The notes beneath the pieces are model-generated. The model did not search any database, was not told the DNA's origin, and saw nothing but the letters and a program-made list of their open reading frames with translations. Positions 1 to 6,105 of a stretch of 9,466 bases of DNA are shown here, piece after piece. Positions within the stretch are counted from its first letter, which is position 1; every line of letters starts with the position of its first letter. This DNA comes from Pseudomonadota bacterium (GTDB taxonomy: Bacteria; Desulfobacterota; Desulfovibrionia; Desulfovibrionales; Desulfovibrionaceae), in NCBI GenBank assembly GCA_023390395.1, contig JAEWCY010000282.1, forward strand, positions 1-9,466, in the 5' to 3' direction. The translations under genes were made by a program, and so were the position numbers.

Positions 1-5
1 GCGGG

Positions 6-30
6 CCCCCCCCCCCCCCCCCCCCCCCCC
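6..30. repeat. Homopolymeric C tract of 25 bases
   Basis: Twenty-five consecutive C residues lie 52 bases upstream of the chosen aat start. Nothing else in the window has a comparable run. Long poly-C or poly-G tracts are prone to slipped-strand length change, which in some bacteria switches genes on and off. They are also common assembly or sequencing artefacts. The tract lies outside any reading frame I can support, so if it is real any effect would be on transcription of aat or on an upstream gene that is not visible here. Confidence 0.85.
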
Positions 31-82
31 GACGCATGATGGGGTGGGGAAAAATGGAGATACTGTCAGTGTGTGGTGGTGT

Positions 83-772
83 ATGCCGGTGTTTTATTTG
101 ACGGAGGAGCCGACGCTTTTTCCCCGGCCGGGCCTGGCCGAGCCGGGGGGGCTCCTGGCCGTGGGCGGCGACCTTCGCCCGGAGCGGCTGCTGGCCGCCT
201 ACCGGCGGGGCATCTTCCCCTGGTACGACGAGGAGAGCCCCATCCTGTGGTGGTCGCCGGACCCCAGGCCCATCCTGTTCCCCGGCCAGGTGCACGTGTC
301 GCGCCGGCTGGAGCGGACGTTGCGCTCGGGGAAGTTTCGCTTGAGCTTCGACGCGGATTTCGGCGGCGTCATCCGGGGCTGCGCCACGGCGGCCCGGACC
401 GTGGGGGACGGCACCTGGATCGTGCCGGAGATGATCGAGGCCTACGAGCGCCTCCATGACGCCGGCTACGCCCACAGCGTCGAGGCCCGGCAGGACGGCG
501 TCCTCGTTGGAGGGGCCTACGGCGTGGCCGTCGGCAGGGCTTTTTTCGGCGAATCCATGTTCCACACGGTCACCGACGCCTCCAAGGCCGCCTTCGTGAC
601 CCTGTGCCGCCGTCTGGCGGCCATGGATTTCCATTTCGTCGACTGCCAGCAGACCACGGGGCATTTGTGCCGTTTCGGCGCGGTGGAAGTGCGGCGCTTC
701 GAATTCCTCAAGCGCCTGGAAGTCGCCCGGGAATCCGGCGGCGAGCCGGGGACGTGGCGGGAGAGGGCGTAA
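83..772 (+). CDS. aat: Leucyl/phenylalanyl-tRNA--protein transferase
   Basis: Transfers Leu or Phe from aminoacyl-tRNA to the N-terminal Lys or Arg of cytosolic proteins, creating N-degrons that ClpS delivers to ClpAP. The 229-residue product has the family's usual length (about 230). Hallmarks in order: GLLAVGGDL near 23-31, RRGIFPWY at 41-48, WWSPDPR at 56-62, GRAFFGESMF at 151-160, and DCQQTTGHLCRFGA at 187-200. Glu157, Asp187 and Gln189 align, from memory, with the catalytic-site residues Glu156, Asp186 and Gln188 of the E. coli enzyme, so the protein should be active. I chose the ATG at 83 because MPVFYLTEEP matches the usual family N-terminus. A GTG at 44 in the same frame would add 13 atypical residues. 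There is no convincing Shine-Dalgarno before 83, so the start is less sure than the identity. In related bacteria aat often follows clpS-clpA, which may lie just upstream. Confidence 0.96.
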   Translation: MPVFYLTEEPTLFPRPGLAEPGGLLAVGGDLRPERLLAAYRRGIFPWYDEESPILWWSPDPRPILFPGQVHVSRRLERTLRSGKFRLSFDADFGGVIRGCATAARTVGDGTWIVPEMIEAYERLHDAGYAHSVEARQDGVLVGGAYGVAVGRAFFGESMFHTVTDASKAAFVTLCRRLAAMDFHFVDCQQTTGHLCRFGAVEVRRFEFLKRLEVARESGGEPGTWRERA

Positions 773-1018
773 CGGCTCGTTGCAATACGCGGAGTAGGTT
801 CATTCTCGGCGATCAATGATGGCGAGCGCCAGAATGAAGCCGGATGGCTCTACGAAGGCCGGCCTCCCGCCCAAACGGATGTTTATCGACGTCTGCTCGG
901 TTCAAAGGGTGACGAGCCTGCGGCGTCCACTTCTTCCGGGCGACAGCTCGTTGCCCAGGCCCGCGCCCCGGGCGGGGATGCCAGCGGATTGAAAAAGACG
1001 AAGCCGGACTACTTCTAG
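773..1018 (+). pseudogene. Start-less ORF remnant following aat
   Basis: After the aat TAA the same frame stays open for 81 codons to a TAG at 1016-1018. The translation looks protein-like rather than like a shadow frame. It has a Gly/Ser segment (IRGVGSFSAIND), a polar middle (GWLYEGRPPAQTDVYRRLL), a run rich in Ala, Ser and Arg, and a charged end, LKKTKPDYF. About two thirds of its third codon positions from 815 on are G or C, lower than in the neighbouring genes. There is no ATG or GTG in frame, and the only TTG is ten codons from the end, so it is probably a decayed or 5'-truncated gene. A rare ATA start at 785 or a C-terminal extension of aat by stop readthrough are less likely. I do not recognise the family. 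A competing 58-codon ORF (ATG at 816, stop at 989-991) in another frame looks less protein-like. The remainder of the 773-1080 gap holds only the hairpin at 999-1028. Confidence 0.35.
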
Positions 1019-1028
1019 CCCGGCTTCG
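999..1028 (-). terminator. Rho-independent terminator of tRNA-Arg (possibly bidirectional)
   Basis: A perfect 9-bp stem, CGAAGCCGG at 999-1007 with CCGGCTTCG at 1020-1028, encloses a 12-base loop. Read on the minus strand the stem is followed by TCTTTTTC, a good U-tract, 53 bases past the 3' end of the tRNA. Read on the plus strand it is followed by CTTGATTTTCC, a weaker U-tract, so it could also end transcripts coming from aat. The TAG of the start-less plus-strand ORF lies inside the loop. Confidence 0.8.
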
Positions 1029-1080
1029 CTTGATTTTCCAGGGTGTCATGGTCTTGTTCCGACCAGCCTGGACTGAAATT

Positions 1081-1157
<77 letters not shown>

Positions 1158-1168
1158 GAAGGAGCGGT

Positions 1169-1197
1169 TATATACGCGGCCCGCTGGCGGGCGTCAA
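1169..1197 (-). promoter_or_regulatory. Sigma70-type promoter of tRNA-Arg
   Basis: On the minus strand a TTGACG -35 box (1197 to 1192) is separated by exactly 17 bases from a TATATA -10 box (1174 to 1169, continuing as AAC). Transcription would start near 1162, about 5 bases before the mature tRNA 5' end at 1157, leaving a very short leader for RNase P to remove. The spacer is GC-rich. This is the clearest promoter in the window. Confidence 0.75.
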
Positions 1198-1221
1198 GCC
1201 AAGTTTTTCCCGCGACCGCCA

Positions 1222-2721
1222 TCAGCCGGCGTTGGCCGCGCCGAACCCCTCGTCCTCGCTACGGGAAACGGGGCCCAGGGCCGTGCACACCTGGTTGCGG
1301 CCGAGCTTTTTGGCCTGGTAGAGCGCCTTGTCCGCCTTGTCCACCAGGTCCCGGCGCTTGAGCAGCGCCCCGGGCGTGAGCGTCGACGCGCCGATGGACA
1401 CCGTGATGCCGAACGGCCGCCCCTCGCTCGAAAACCGCGTCTCGGCGATGGCCCGGCGCAGCCGCTCGGCCAGGATGCGCGACTGCTCCTCCGTGGTCAT
1501 GGGCAGGATCACCACGAACTCCTCGCCGCCGTAGCGGGCCGTGAAATCCGTGCTGCGAAGCGTCTCCGAGACGATGCGCCCCACCTCGCGCAGGACATGG
1601 TCGCCCATGAGGTGGCCGAAGCGGTCGTTGATGTTCTTGAAATGGTCGATGTCCAGCATGAGCAGGCTCATGGCGTGGCCGTAGCGCTGGTGGCGGCGCA
1701 ACTCGTCCACGAGGCGCTCGTCGAAGGCCCGGCGGTTGTGGATGCGCGTGAGCCCGTCGTGGTCGGCCCGGATCTTGACCTGGTTGAACAGGGCGGCGTT
1801 TTTGAGCGCCAGGGCCAGGTGGCTGACCGCGGCGTACAGGGTCTGCACCTGGTCCTTGCCGAGCGGCTGGCCCTTGGCCCGGTACAGGATCAGCGACCCG
1901 AAGGTCTGGCCGCCGGCCCGCAGGGGCAGGACGATGCTGTCCTCGGCCGAGCCGGGAATGTCCACCGCGACGCGATCCGCCGCGCCGTCCAGAAAAGTGG
2001 TCTGGTAGCTCTGCATGGACTTGCCCGCGAGCTTGGCCCCCTGGCGCAGGAGCGCCTCGGTCCAGTGCCGCTCGGCGGCGTGGTCCATCTCCGGTTCGAG
2101 GAAGAGTTCCGCCTCCAGTTCGCCGGAGTCGCCCTTCTGCCAGAGGATGCCCATGAGCCCGCGCATGGGCAGCAGCATTTCCAGGTCCTCCCGGGCATGG
2201 TCCAGGATGACCGTGGGGTCCAGGGACTCCGTGGCCCGGGTGAGAAAGCGGTTGAGGAAAAGGACCAGATCGGTCTTGCGGGCCAGAAGCTCGCGTTCGA
2301 GCATGATCTCGCGGGTCATGCGGAAGATGTCGTCGTAGAGGCTCTTGACTTCCTGGGCCCGGAAGATGACGTCGCGGACCTTCTTGTCCGTGAGGGGCTC
2401 GGAAATGGCCGAAAGGAAGCCGTCGTCGAGCATTTCGTCGAACTCGGACACGGACTGGTCGCTGGCGGCCACGAGCACGCGCTGGGCCACGTCCCATTCC
2501 TCCAGGCGCTTGCGCGAGGACGAGGGCAGGGCGTCCCAGGCGTCCTTGGACACGAAGATCACCAGCGGCGTGGCCCGGCCCAGGTCGCGTTCGCCGGGAT
2601 GCTGGCCGGCCGGCCAGTTGCGCAGGGCGTAGCCGCTGCCCAGGCCGGCAGAAATTGCCGCGGCGGCTTCGTCGGAAAGGCCGAGTCCCCAGATCTGTTC
2701 AGCTCGCATGCCACGCGTCAT
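1222..2721 (-). CDS. Diguanylate cyclase with GGDEF domain and degenerate receiver-like N-terminus
   Basis: Predicted to make cyclic di-GMP from two GTP. The 499-residue protein has three parts. Residues 1-130 look receiver-like: a hydrophobic TPLVIFVS strand at 51-58, RVLVAAS at 81-87, and a SEPLTDKKVRDVIFRA segment at 107-122 like the beta5-alpha5 end of a response regulator. No clear phospho-acceptor Asp follows the TPLVIFVS strand. Residues 145-310 look like a GAF-type sensor with flanking helices. Residues 315-480 are GGDEF: metal-binding DIDHFKNIND at 357-366, active-site GGEEF at 398-402, and RxxD (RSTD, 389-392) five residues earlier as an intact inhibitory I-site. No membrane segment or signal peptide is seen, so it should be cytosolic. 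The ATG at 2721 is chosen because AAAGGAGG precedes it by about six bases; an upstream ATG at 2769 and an internal one at 2709 lack this. The input signal is unknown. The gene is divergent from the glycosyltransferase gene, and no terminator is seen between it and the tRNA. Confidence 0.93.
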   Translation of the reverse strand: MTRGMRAEQIWGLGLSDEAAAAISAGLGSGYALRNWPAGQHPGERDLGRATPLVIFVSKDAWDALPSSSRKRLEEWDVAQRVLVAASDQSVSEFDEMLDDGFLSAISEPLTDKKVRDVIFRAQEVKSLYDDIFRMTREIMLERELLARKTDLVLFLNRFLTRATESLDPTVILDHAREDLEMLLPMRGLMGILWQKGDSGELEAELFLEPEMDHAAERHWTEALLRQGAKLAGKSMQSYQTTFLDGAADRVAVDIPGSAEDSIVLPLRAGGQTFGSLILYRAKGQPLGKDQVQTLYAAVSHLALALKNAALFNQVKIRADHDGLTRIHNRRAFDERLVDELRRHQRYGHAMSLLMLDIDHFKNINDRFGHLMGDHVLREVGRIVSETLRSTDFTARYGGEEFVVILPMTTEEQSRILAERLRRAIAETRFSSEGRPFGITVSIGASTLTPGALLKRRDLVDKADKALYQAKKLGRNQVCTALGPVSRSEDEGFGAANAG

Positions 2722-2741
2722 CGCTGGCCTCCTTTGGTCCG

Positions 2742-2764
2742 GAAGCCGCCACGGGAGCGGCTTC
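2742..2764. repeat. Inverted repeat in the divergent intergenic region
   Basis: A perfect 8-bp inverted repeat, GAAGCCGC at 2742-2749 and GCGGCTTC at 2757-2764, with a 7-base spacer. It fills much of the 60-base gap between the divergent diguanylate cyclase and glycosyltransferase starts. It could be a dyad operator acting on both genes or a 5' leader hairpin. It has no U-tract, so it is not a usual terminator. I could not find a convincing promoter for either gene in the gap. Confidence 0.5.
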
Positions 2765-2781
2765 GCCAAGCTTCATGCAAA

Positions 2782-4509
2782 ATGGAGGCCACGCATATCC
2801 GGCCGCCGGCGTTTGACATCGTGCCCGAGCTATGGCTCCGTCCCTGCATGCAAGCGCTCCGTCCCTTCGGGACCCTCGATCCCTTCCTCGAATCCGGCGC
2901 GATCATGGGCCGCAAGGTGGCCAACGCCGGCTTTCTCGACGCCCTTGTGCGCACCGATCCCTGCGAGGCCTACCATTTCTTCATGCCTTCGCCCCGGGAG
3001 CGCGACCGGCAGCGCGAACTGCTCGCGGCCCGCTATCCCGAGGCCGAGGCCCATGGCAAGTTCAAAATTTTGACGCGCCTGGACCTGCCCATGGCCTTGG
3101 CCGGCACGGACTACGCCGTGTTCCACCTCTCGGACTGCATCACCTCCCAGCCCCGCCTGGCCGCCGCTCGAAACGCCCTGGCCCGGTCGATCTTCCCCAT
3201 CACCGGCACCACCCATTCCCTGAGCTACGCCGCCTACGGCCGGGAGTTCCTGGCCCACCTCCAGCCCGGGACCACGGCCCGGGACGCCGTGGTCGCCACG
3301 TCGCGGGCCGGGCGGGACGTGGTCGGGCGCATCTTCGAGGGGCTGCGCCGGGGCTACGGCCTGTCCCCCGAGACCCATCCGGCCCCGCGGCTGGCCCGCA
3401 TTCCCCTCGGCCTCGACCCGGCCGGTTGGCGCGCCCTGGCGGGAGAGGAGCGCCGGGAGGCCCGGGCCCTTTGCGGCATCCCGGCCGAGGCCATGGCGCT
3501 GCTCGTTTTCGGCCGCATCTCCCACAGCTCCAAGATGGATCCGCTGCCGTTGCTGCGCGCCGTGCAGCGCCTGGTTGCGGCCGGGACCGACCCGGCCGGG
3601 CTGTGCCTGGTGATGGCCGGCTGGGCCGACGACGAGGCCCAGGGCTTCCTGGAGACGTTGCGCGCCCTTGCCGGCAATATCGGCCTGCCCCTGGTCCTGG
3701 TTACGCGGCCGGACGAGGAGCGCAAACGCCTGCTCTTCGGCGCGGTCGACGTCTTCGTTTCCCTGGCCGACAATCCCCAGGAGACCTTCGGCCTGACGCT
3801 GCTCGAGGCCATGGCCGCCTCCCTGCCCGTGGTGGCCTCGGACTACGATGGTTACCGGGACATCGTGGACCACGGCCGCACCGGCTTCCTGGCCCCGACC
3901 CTGGGCCTGGCCGACACCGGCCCGCGCGACGTCCTGGCCCCGCTTTGCTACGACAATTACACCCATCTGCGCCTGGCCCAGGGCTTGGCCGTGGACGTGG
4001 CCGCCGTGGCCGAAGCCCTGGGGCGGCTGGCGGGCGACCCCGGGCTTCGCCGGGCGATGGGCGCGGCCGGCCGGGCCAGGCTGGAGGCGGGCTTCACCTG
4101 GGACGTCGTGGTGGCCGAGCACGTCCGCCTTTGGGAAAGCCTGGCCGCCGCGCCCGTGCCCGACCGGGAGCGCCTGCGGGCCGTGCCCCACCCGAGCGCC
4201 CTGGCTTACGGCGAGATGTTCGCCGGCTATCCCACGCAGGTGCTTTCCGACGCCGTGCGCCTGGTCTGGAGCCGGGCCGGCCGGGCCGTGTACCGGGGCC
4301 GGGATTTTCCGCTGGTCTACGAGGGACTCGGCGGAGAGATCTCGCCGACCGCCCTGCGCACGCTGCTCTTTCTGGCCCGGGGGGGCTGTCCGGGCCGGAT
4401 GCTGGCCGCCCGGCTGGCCGCGGCCGAGCCGTCGCTGGATCTCTTTGCGGCGGCCTTTCATGTAGTCTGGGCCCTCAAGCAGGATCTGCTCGAAAAGGAG
4501 GCGTCATGA
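2782..4509 (+). CDS. GT4-type glycosyltransferase with extra C-terminal region
   Basis: A predicted sugar-nucleotide-dependent GT-B-fold glycosyltransferase of 575 residues. The N-terminal half (about 60-210) includes YHFFMPSPRERDR and an ITGTTHSLSYA segment at 140-150. The C-terminal Rossmann half begins near LLVFGRISHSSKMDPLPLL (240-258). It carries DVFVSLADNPQETFGLTLLEAMAASLPVVASDYDGYRD at 323-360, the nucleotide-sugar site with the EX7E pair Glu334 and Glu342, followed by TGFLAP. After the usual helical end near 455, a further 120 residues follow that I cannot assign; the last part (about 515-570) looks helical and may be a small helical domain. The acceptor and donor are not readable; surface polysaccharide or glycoprotein synthesis is plausible. 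The start at 2782 is uncertain: it has no Shine-Dalgarno, and ATGs at 2848 and 2908 are alternatives. FDIVPELWLRP after 2782 looks coding, which favours the early start. The stop overlaps the rsmA start. Confidence 0.82.
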   Translation: MEATHIRPPAFDIVPELWLRPCMQALRPFGTLDPFLESGAIMGRKVANAGFLDALVRTDPCEAYHFFMPSPRERDRQRELLAARYPEAEAHGKFKILTRLDLPMALAGTDYAVFHLSDCITSQPRLAAARNALARSIFPITGTTHSLSYAAYGREFLAHLQPGTTARDAVVATSRAGRDVVGRIFEGLRRGYGLSPETHPAPRLARIPLGLDPAGWRALAGEERREARALCGIPAEAMALLVFGRISHSSKMDPLPLLRAVQRLVAAGTDPAGLCLVMAGWADDEAQGFLETLRALAGNIGLPLVLVTRPDEERKRLLFGAVDVFVSLADNPQETFGLTLLEAMAASLPVVASDYDGYRDIVDHGRTGFLAPTLGLADTGPRDVLAPLCYDNYTHLRLAQGLAVDVAAVAEALGRLAGDPGLRRAMGAAGRARLEAGFTWDVVVAEHVRLWESLAAAPVPDRERLRAVPHPSALAYGEMFAGYPTQVLSDAVRLVWSRAGRAVYRGRDFPLVYEGLGGEISPTALRTLLFLARGGCPGRMLAARLAAAEPSLDLFAAAFHVVWALKQDLLEKEAS

Positions 4510-5387
4510 GCCGGGACCGCCGGGAAGGGGCGCGCCGGACGGCGCGGCCGACGCCGGAACCGTCGGCCCGGGCGGGCGAGGCGGGGGAGGGGAGCGAGGC
4601 CTACGGCCGGCCCAAGCGTAGCCTGGGGCAGAATTTCTTGAGCGACCCCAACACGTCGGCCAAGATCGTGGCCGCGCTTCACATCGCGCCCGGCGACGTG
4701 GTGGTGGAGATCGGGCCGGGCCGGGGGGCGCTGACGCCTTTCATCCTCGAGGCCGGGCCGGCGGCCTATCTGGCCCTGGAAAAGGACCGCGACCTGGCCG
4801 TGCGCCTGGCACGGGAGCATCCCGGCGCGTCGGTGGCCATGACCGACGCCCTGCGCCTGGATTGGCGGCGGCTCGACCGGCTGCCCGGGGCGCGGGTCAT
4901 CGGCAATCTGCCCTACAACATCGCCTCGCCGCTTCTCTGGGATCTGTGCGCCGGAGCGACCGCTTTCGCCCGGGGCGTGTTCATGGTGCAGCACGAGGTG
5001 GCCCGGCGGCTGGCCGCGTCGGCGGGCGGTCGGGAGTATGGGGCGCTTTCGGCCTGGGTAGGGGCGTTTGCTCGGGTGGAGTACTGCTTCAAGGTGCCGC
5101 CCACGGTGTTTCGGCCCCGGCCCAAGGTGGATTCGGCCGTGGTCGCCGTGACTCCGCGCCCGGCGGCGGAGCGTCCGACCGAGCCGGCAGCGCTCTCGCG
5201 GCTGCTCAAATTACTTTTCTCCTTTCGTCGCAAGCAGTTGGGTGGAATCCTCAAGCCGTTTCGCGACGCGGAGGTCGACGCCTGGCTGGCGGAAAACGGC
5301 ATCTCCGAGCGGGATCGGCCGGAGAATTTGTCGCCGACGCAGTTGTCGCAGCTTTCCATATTGCTCAAAAAGCGCCTGGGCTCTTGA
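4506..5387 (+). CDS. rsmA: 16S rRNA (adenine(1518)-N6/adenine(1519)-N6)-dimethyltransferase
   Basis: RsmA (KsgA) uses S-adenosylmethionine to dimethylate two adjacent adenines in the 3' terminal hairpin of 16S rRNA, a late step and checkpoint in small-subunit assembly. The 293-residue protein shows KRSLGQNFL at 37-45, SAM-binding EIGPGRGALT at 68-77, catalytic NLPYN at 134-138, FRPRPKVDSAV at 202-211 and the C-terminal FSFRRKQLGGILK at 238-250. The first 35 residues are a charged, Arg/Pro/Glu-rich tail not found in the roughly 270-residue E. coli enzyme and probably disordered. The ATG at 4506 is well supported by AAAAGGAGG seven bases upstream, and it overlaps the glycosyltransferase TGA (ATGA), which implies translational coupling. 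The real core could also be made from a later start, but none has a better ribosome binding site. Confidence 0.96.
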   Translation: MSRDRREGARRTARPTPEPSARAGEAGEGSEAYGRPKRSLGQNFLSDPNTSAKIVAALHIAPGDVVVEIGPGRGALTPFILEAGPAAYLALEKDRDLAVRLAREHPGASVAMTDALRLDWRRLDRLPGARVIGNLPYNIASPLLWDLCAGATAFARGVFMVQHEVARRLAASAGGREYGALSAWVGAFARVEYCFKVPPTVFRPRPKVDSAVVAVTPRPAAERPTEPAALSRLLKLLFSFRRKQLGGILKPFRDAEVDAWLAENGISERDRPENLSPTQLSQLSILLKKRLGS

Positions 5388-5421
5388 CTTTGGCCCTGAA
5401 ATCGATTTTCTTTTGGCCACT

Positions 5422-5451
5422 CGTCGCCTATGCCGCCAGGCATAGGCGACG
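5422..5451. repeat. Perfect 13-bp hairpin between rsmA and HU
   Basis: CGTCGCCTATGCC at 5422-5434 and GGCATAGGCGACG at 5439-5451 form a perfect 13-bp stem closed by the tetraloop GCCA. It starts 34 bases after the rsmA stop. Neither strand has a T-run after the stem, so it is not a canonical rho-independent terminator. It could act as a transcript-end stabiliser for rsmA, a factor-dependent pause or a protein-binding palindrome. The rest of the 5388-5603 gap shows only weak promoter-like motifs (TTGACT at 5384, CATATT at 5522) without proper partners. Confidence 0.75.
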
Positions 5452-5603
5452 CGGCGCAACGGGATCGGGCTGGTCGTCCTCGTCACGGGGAGGCGAGCGG
5501 GGGGCCTTCCCGTTTCACTGACATATTGGAGATGCACGGGAGAGGAGCGGGAACATTGCGCCGCCGCATGGCGGTCGGCGTTCAACCGAGGAGGAGAGGA
5601 CTG

Positions 5604-5876
5604 ATGACCAAGGCTGATCTGGTTGGAAAAATTGCCGACAAGACGGGGCTGACCAAGGCCAACGCCGAGCGCGCCTTGAACGCTTTCATCGAGGCCGTCG
5701 AAGCCACCTTGGTGGGCGACGGGAAGATCACCCTGACCGGGTTCGGCACGTTTCTGGTGGACGAGCGCAAGGCCCGCACCGGCCGCAACCCCCGCACCGG
5801 CGCCGAGATCAACATCCCGGCTTCCAAGGTGGTGAAGTTCCGGCCCGGCAAGCTGCTCAAGGACGCCATTCAATAA
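5604..5876 (+). CDS. HU-family DNA-binding protein
   Basis: A small basic nucleoid protein that binds and bends DNA as a dimer with little sequence specificity. The 90-residue length is standard. MTKADLVGKIADKTGLTKANAERAL at the N-terminus forms the dimerising helices. GFGTF at 47-51 starts the beta saddle. The DNA-gripping arm carries RTGRNPRTGAEINIPASKVVKFRPGK at 58-83, with the Arg-Asn-Pro tip (61-63) that intercalates into DNA. It is HU-like rather than clearly IHF. The ATG at 5604 has a strong GAGGAGGAGAGGA ribosome binding site. A frame extension back to 5430 is leader sequence with no family resemblance. The gene is followed after 21 bases by a small membrane protein gene, and the pair shares the terminator at 6106-6137. 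Confidence 0.96.
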   Translation: MTKADLVGKIADKTGLTKANAERALNAFIEAVEATLVGDGKITLTGFGTFLVDERKARTGRNPRTGAEINIPASKVVKFRPGKLLKDAIQ

Positions 5877-5897
5877 TCACTCCCGGGAGAACTTCAC

Positions 5898-6080
5898 ATG
5901 TTGCACGGCGAAACCGTTCACAGCCCGTTGCCCCAGGATCTGCCCTGGTGGCAGCCGGACCATTTCGTCTTTTTCAGCGTGCTGTACCTGGTGCTCTTCA
6001 TCATCGCCTCCGGCATGGGCTATTGCGTGGTCAAGGCCTACCTTGACACCAAAAACGCCGACGCCCACGGCCACCACTAG
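5898..6080 (+). CDS. Small single-pass membrane protein of unknown function
   Basis: A 60-residue protein that I do not recognise by name. Residues 1-22 are polar and slightly acidic with a Trp pair and several Pro (LPQDLPWWQPDH). Residues 23-45 (FVFFSVLYLVLFIIASGMGYCVV) form one strong transmembrane helix containing a Gly-Met-Gly and a Cys. Residues 46-60 are KAYLDTKNADAHGHH, with two Lys and a His-rich tail. The Lys residues just after the helix suggest the C-terminus faces the cytoplasm. It has no cleavable signal peptide pattern. GGGAGA lies 9 bases before the ATG. Coding is supported by the clean hydrophobic segment, the ribosome binding site, the 21-base spacing from the HU gene and the terminator 25 bases after the stop. 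A small subunit of a larger membrane complex is possible, but nothing next to it indicates which. Confidence 0.8.
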   Translation: MLHGETVHSPLPQDLPWWQPDHFVFFSVLYLVLFIIASGMGYCVVKAYLDTKNADAHGHH

Positions 6081-6105
6081 GACAGCCGCCAGGCCCGTTT
6101 TTTTG

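Noticed and set aside
1597..2781. Long plus-strand open frame running antisense to the diguanylate cyclase and joining the glycosyltransferase frame
   Set aside because: It is the shadow of a high-GC gene: the opposite strand has unmistakable GGDEF motifs and a strong ribosome binding site, while the plus-strand translation has no family features before about 2782.
2813..2836. TTGACA followed by TATGGC near the glycosyltransferase start
   Set aside because: The -35 match is perfect, but the spacing to TATGGC is 12 bases instead of about 17, and it lies inside the likely coding region.
2830..4461. 543-codon minus-strand open frame opposite the glycosyltransferase
   Set aside because: Its composition is Gly/Gln/Arg/His-rich shadow sequence, there are no recognisable motifs, and the plus strand carries clear GT4 motifs.
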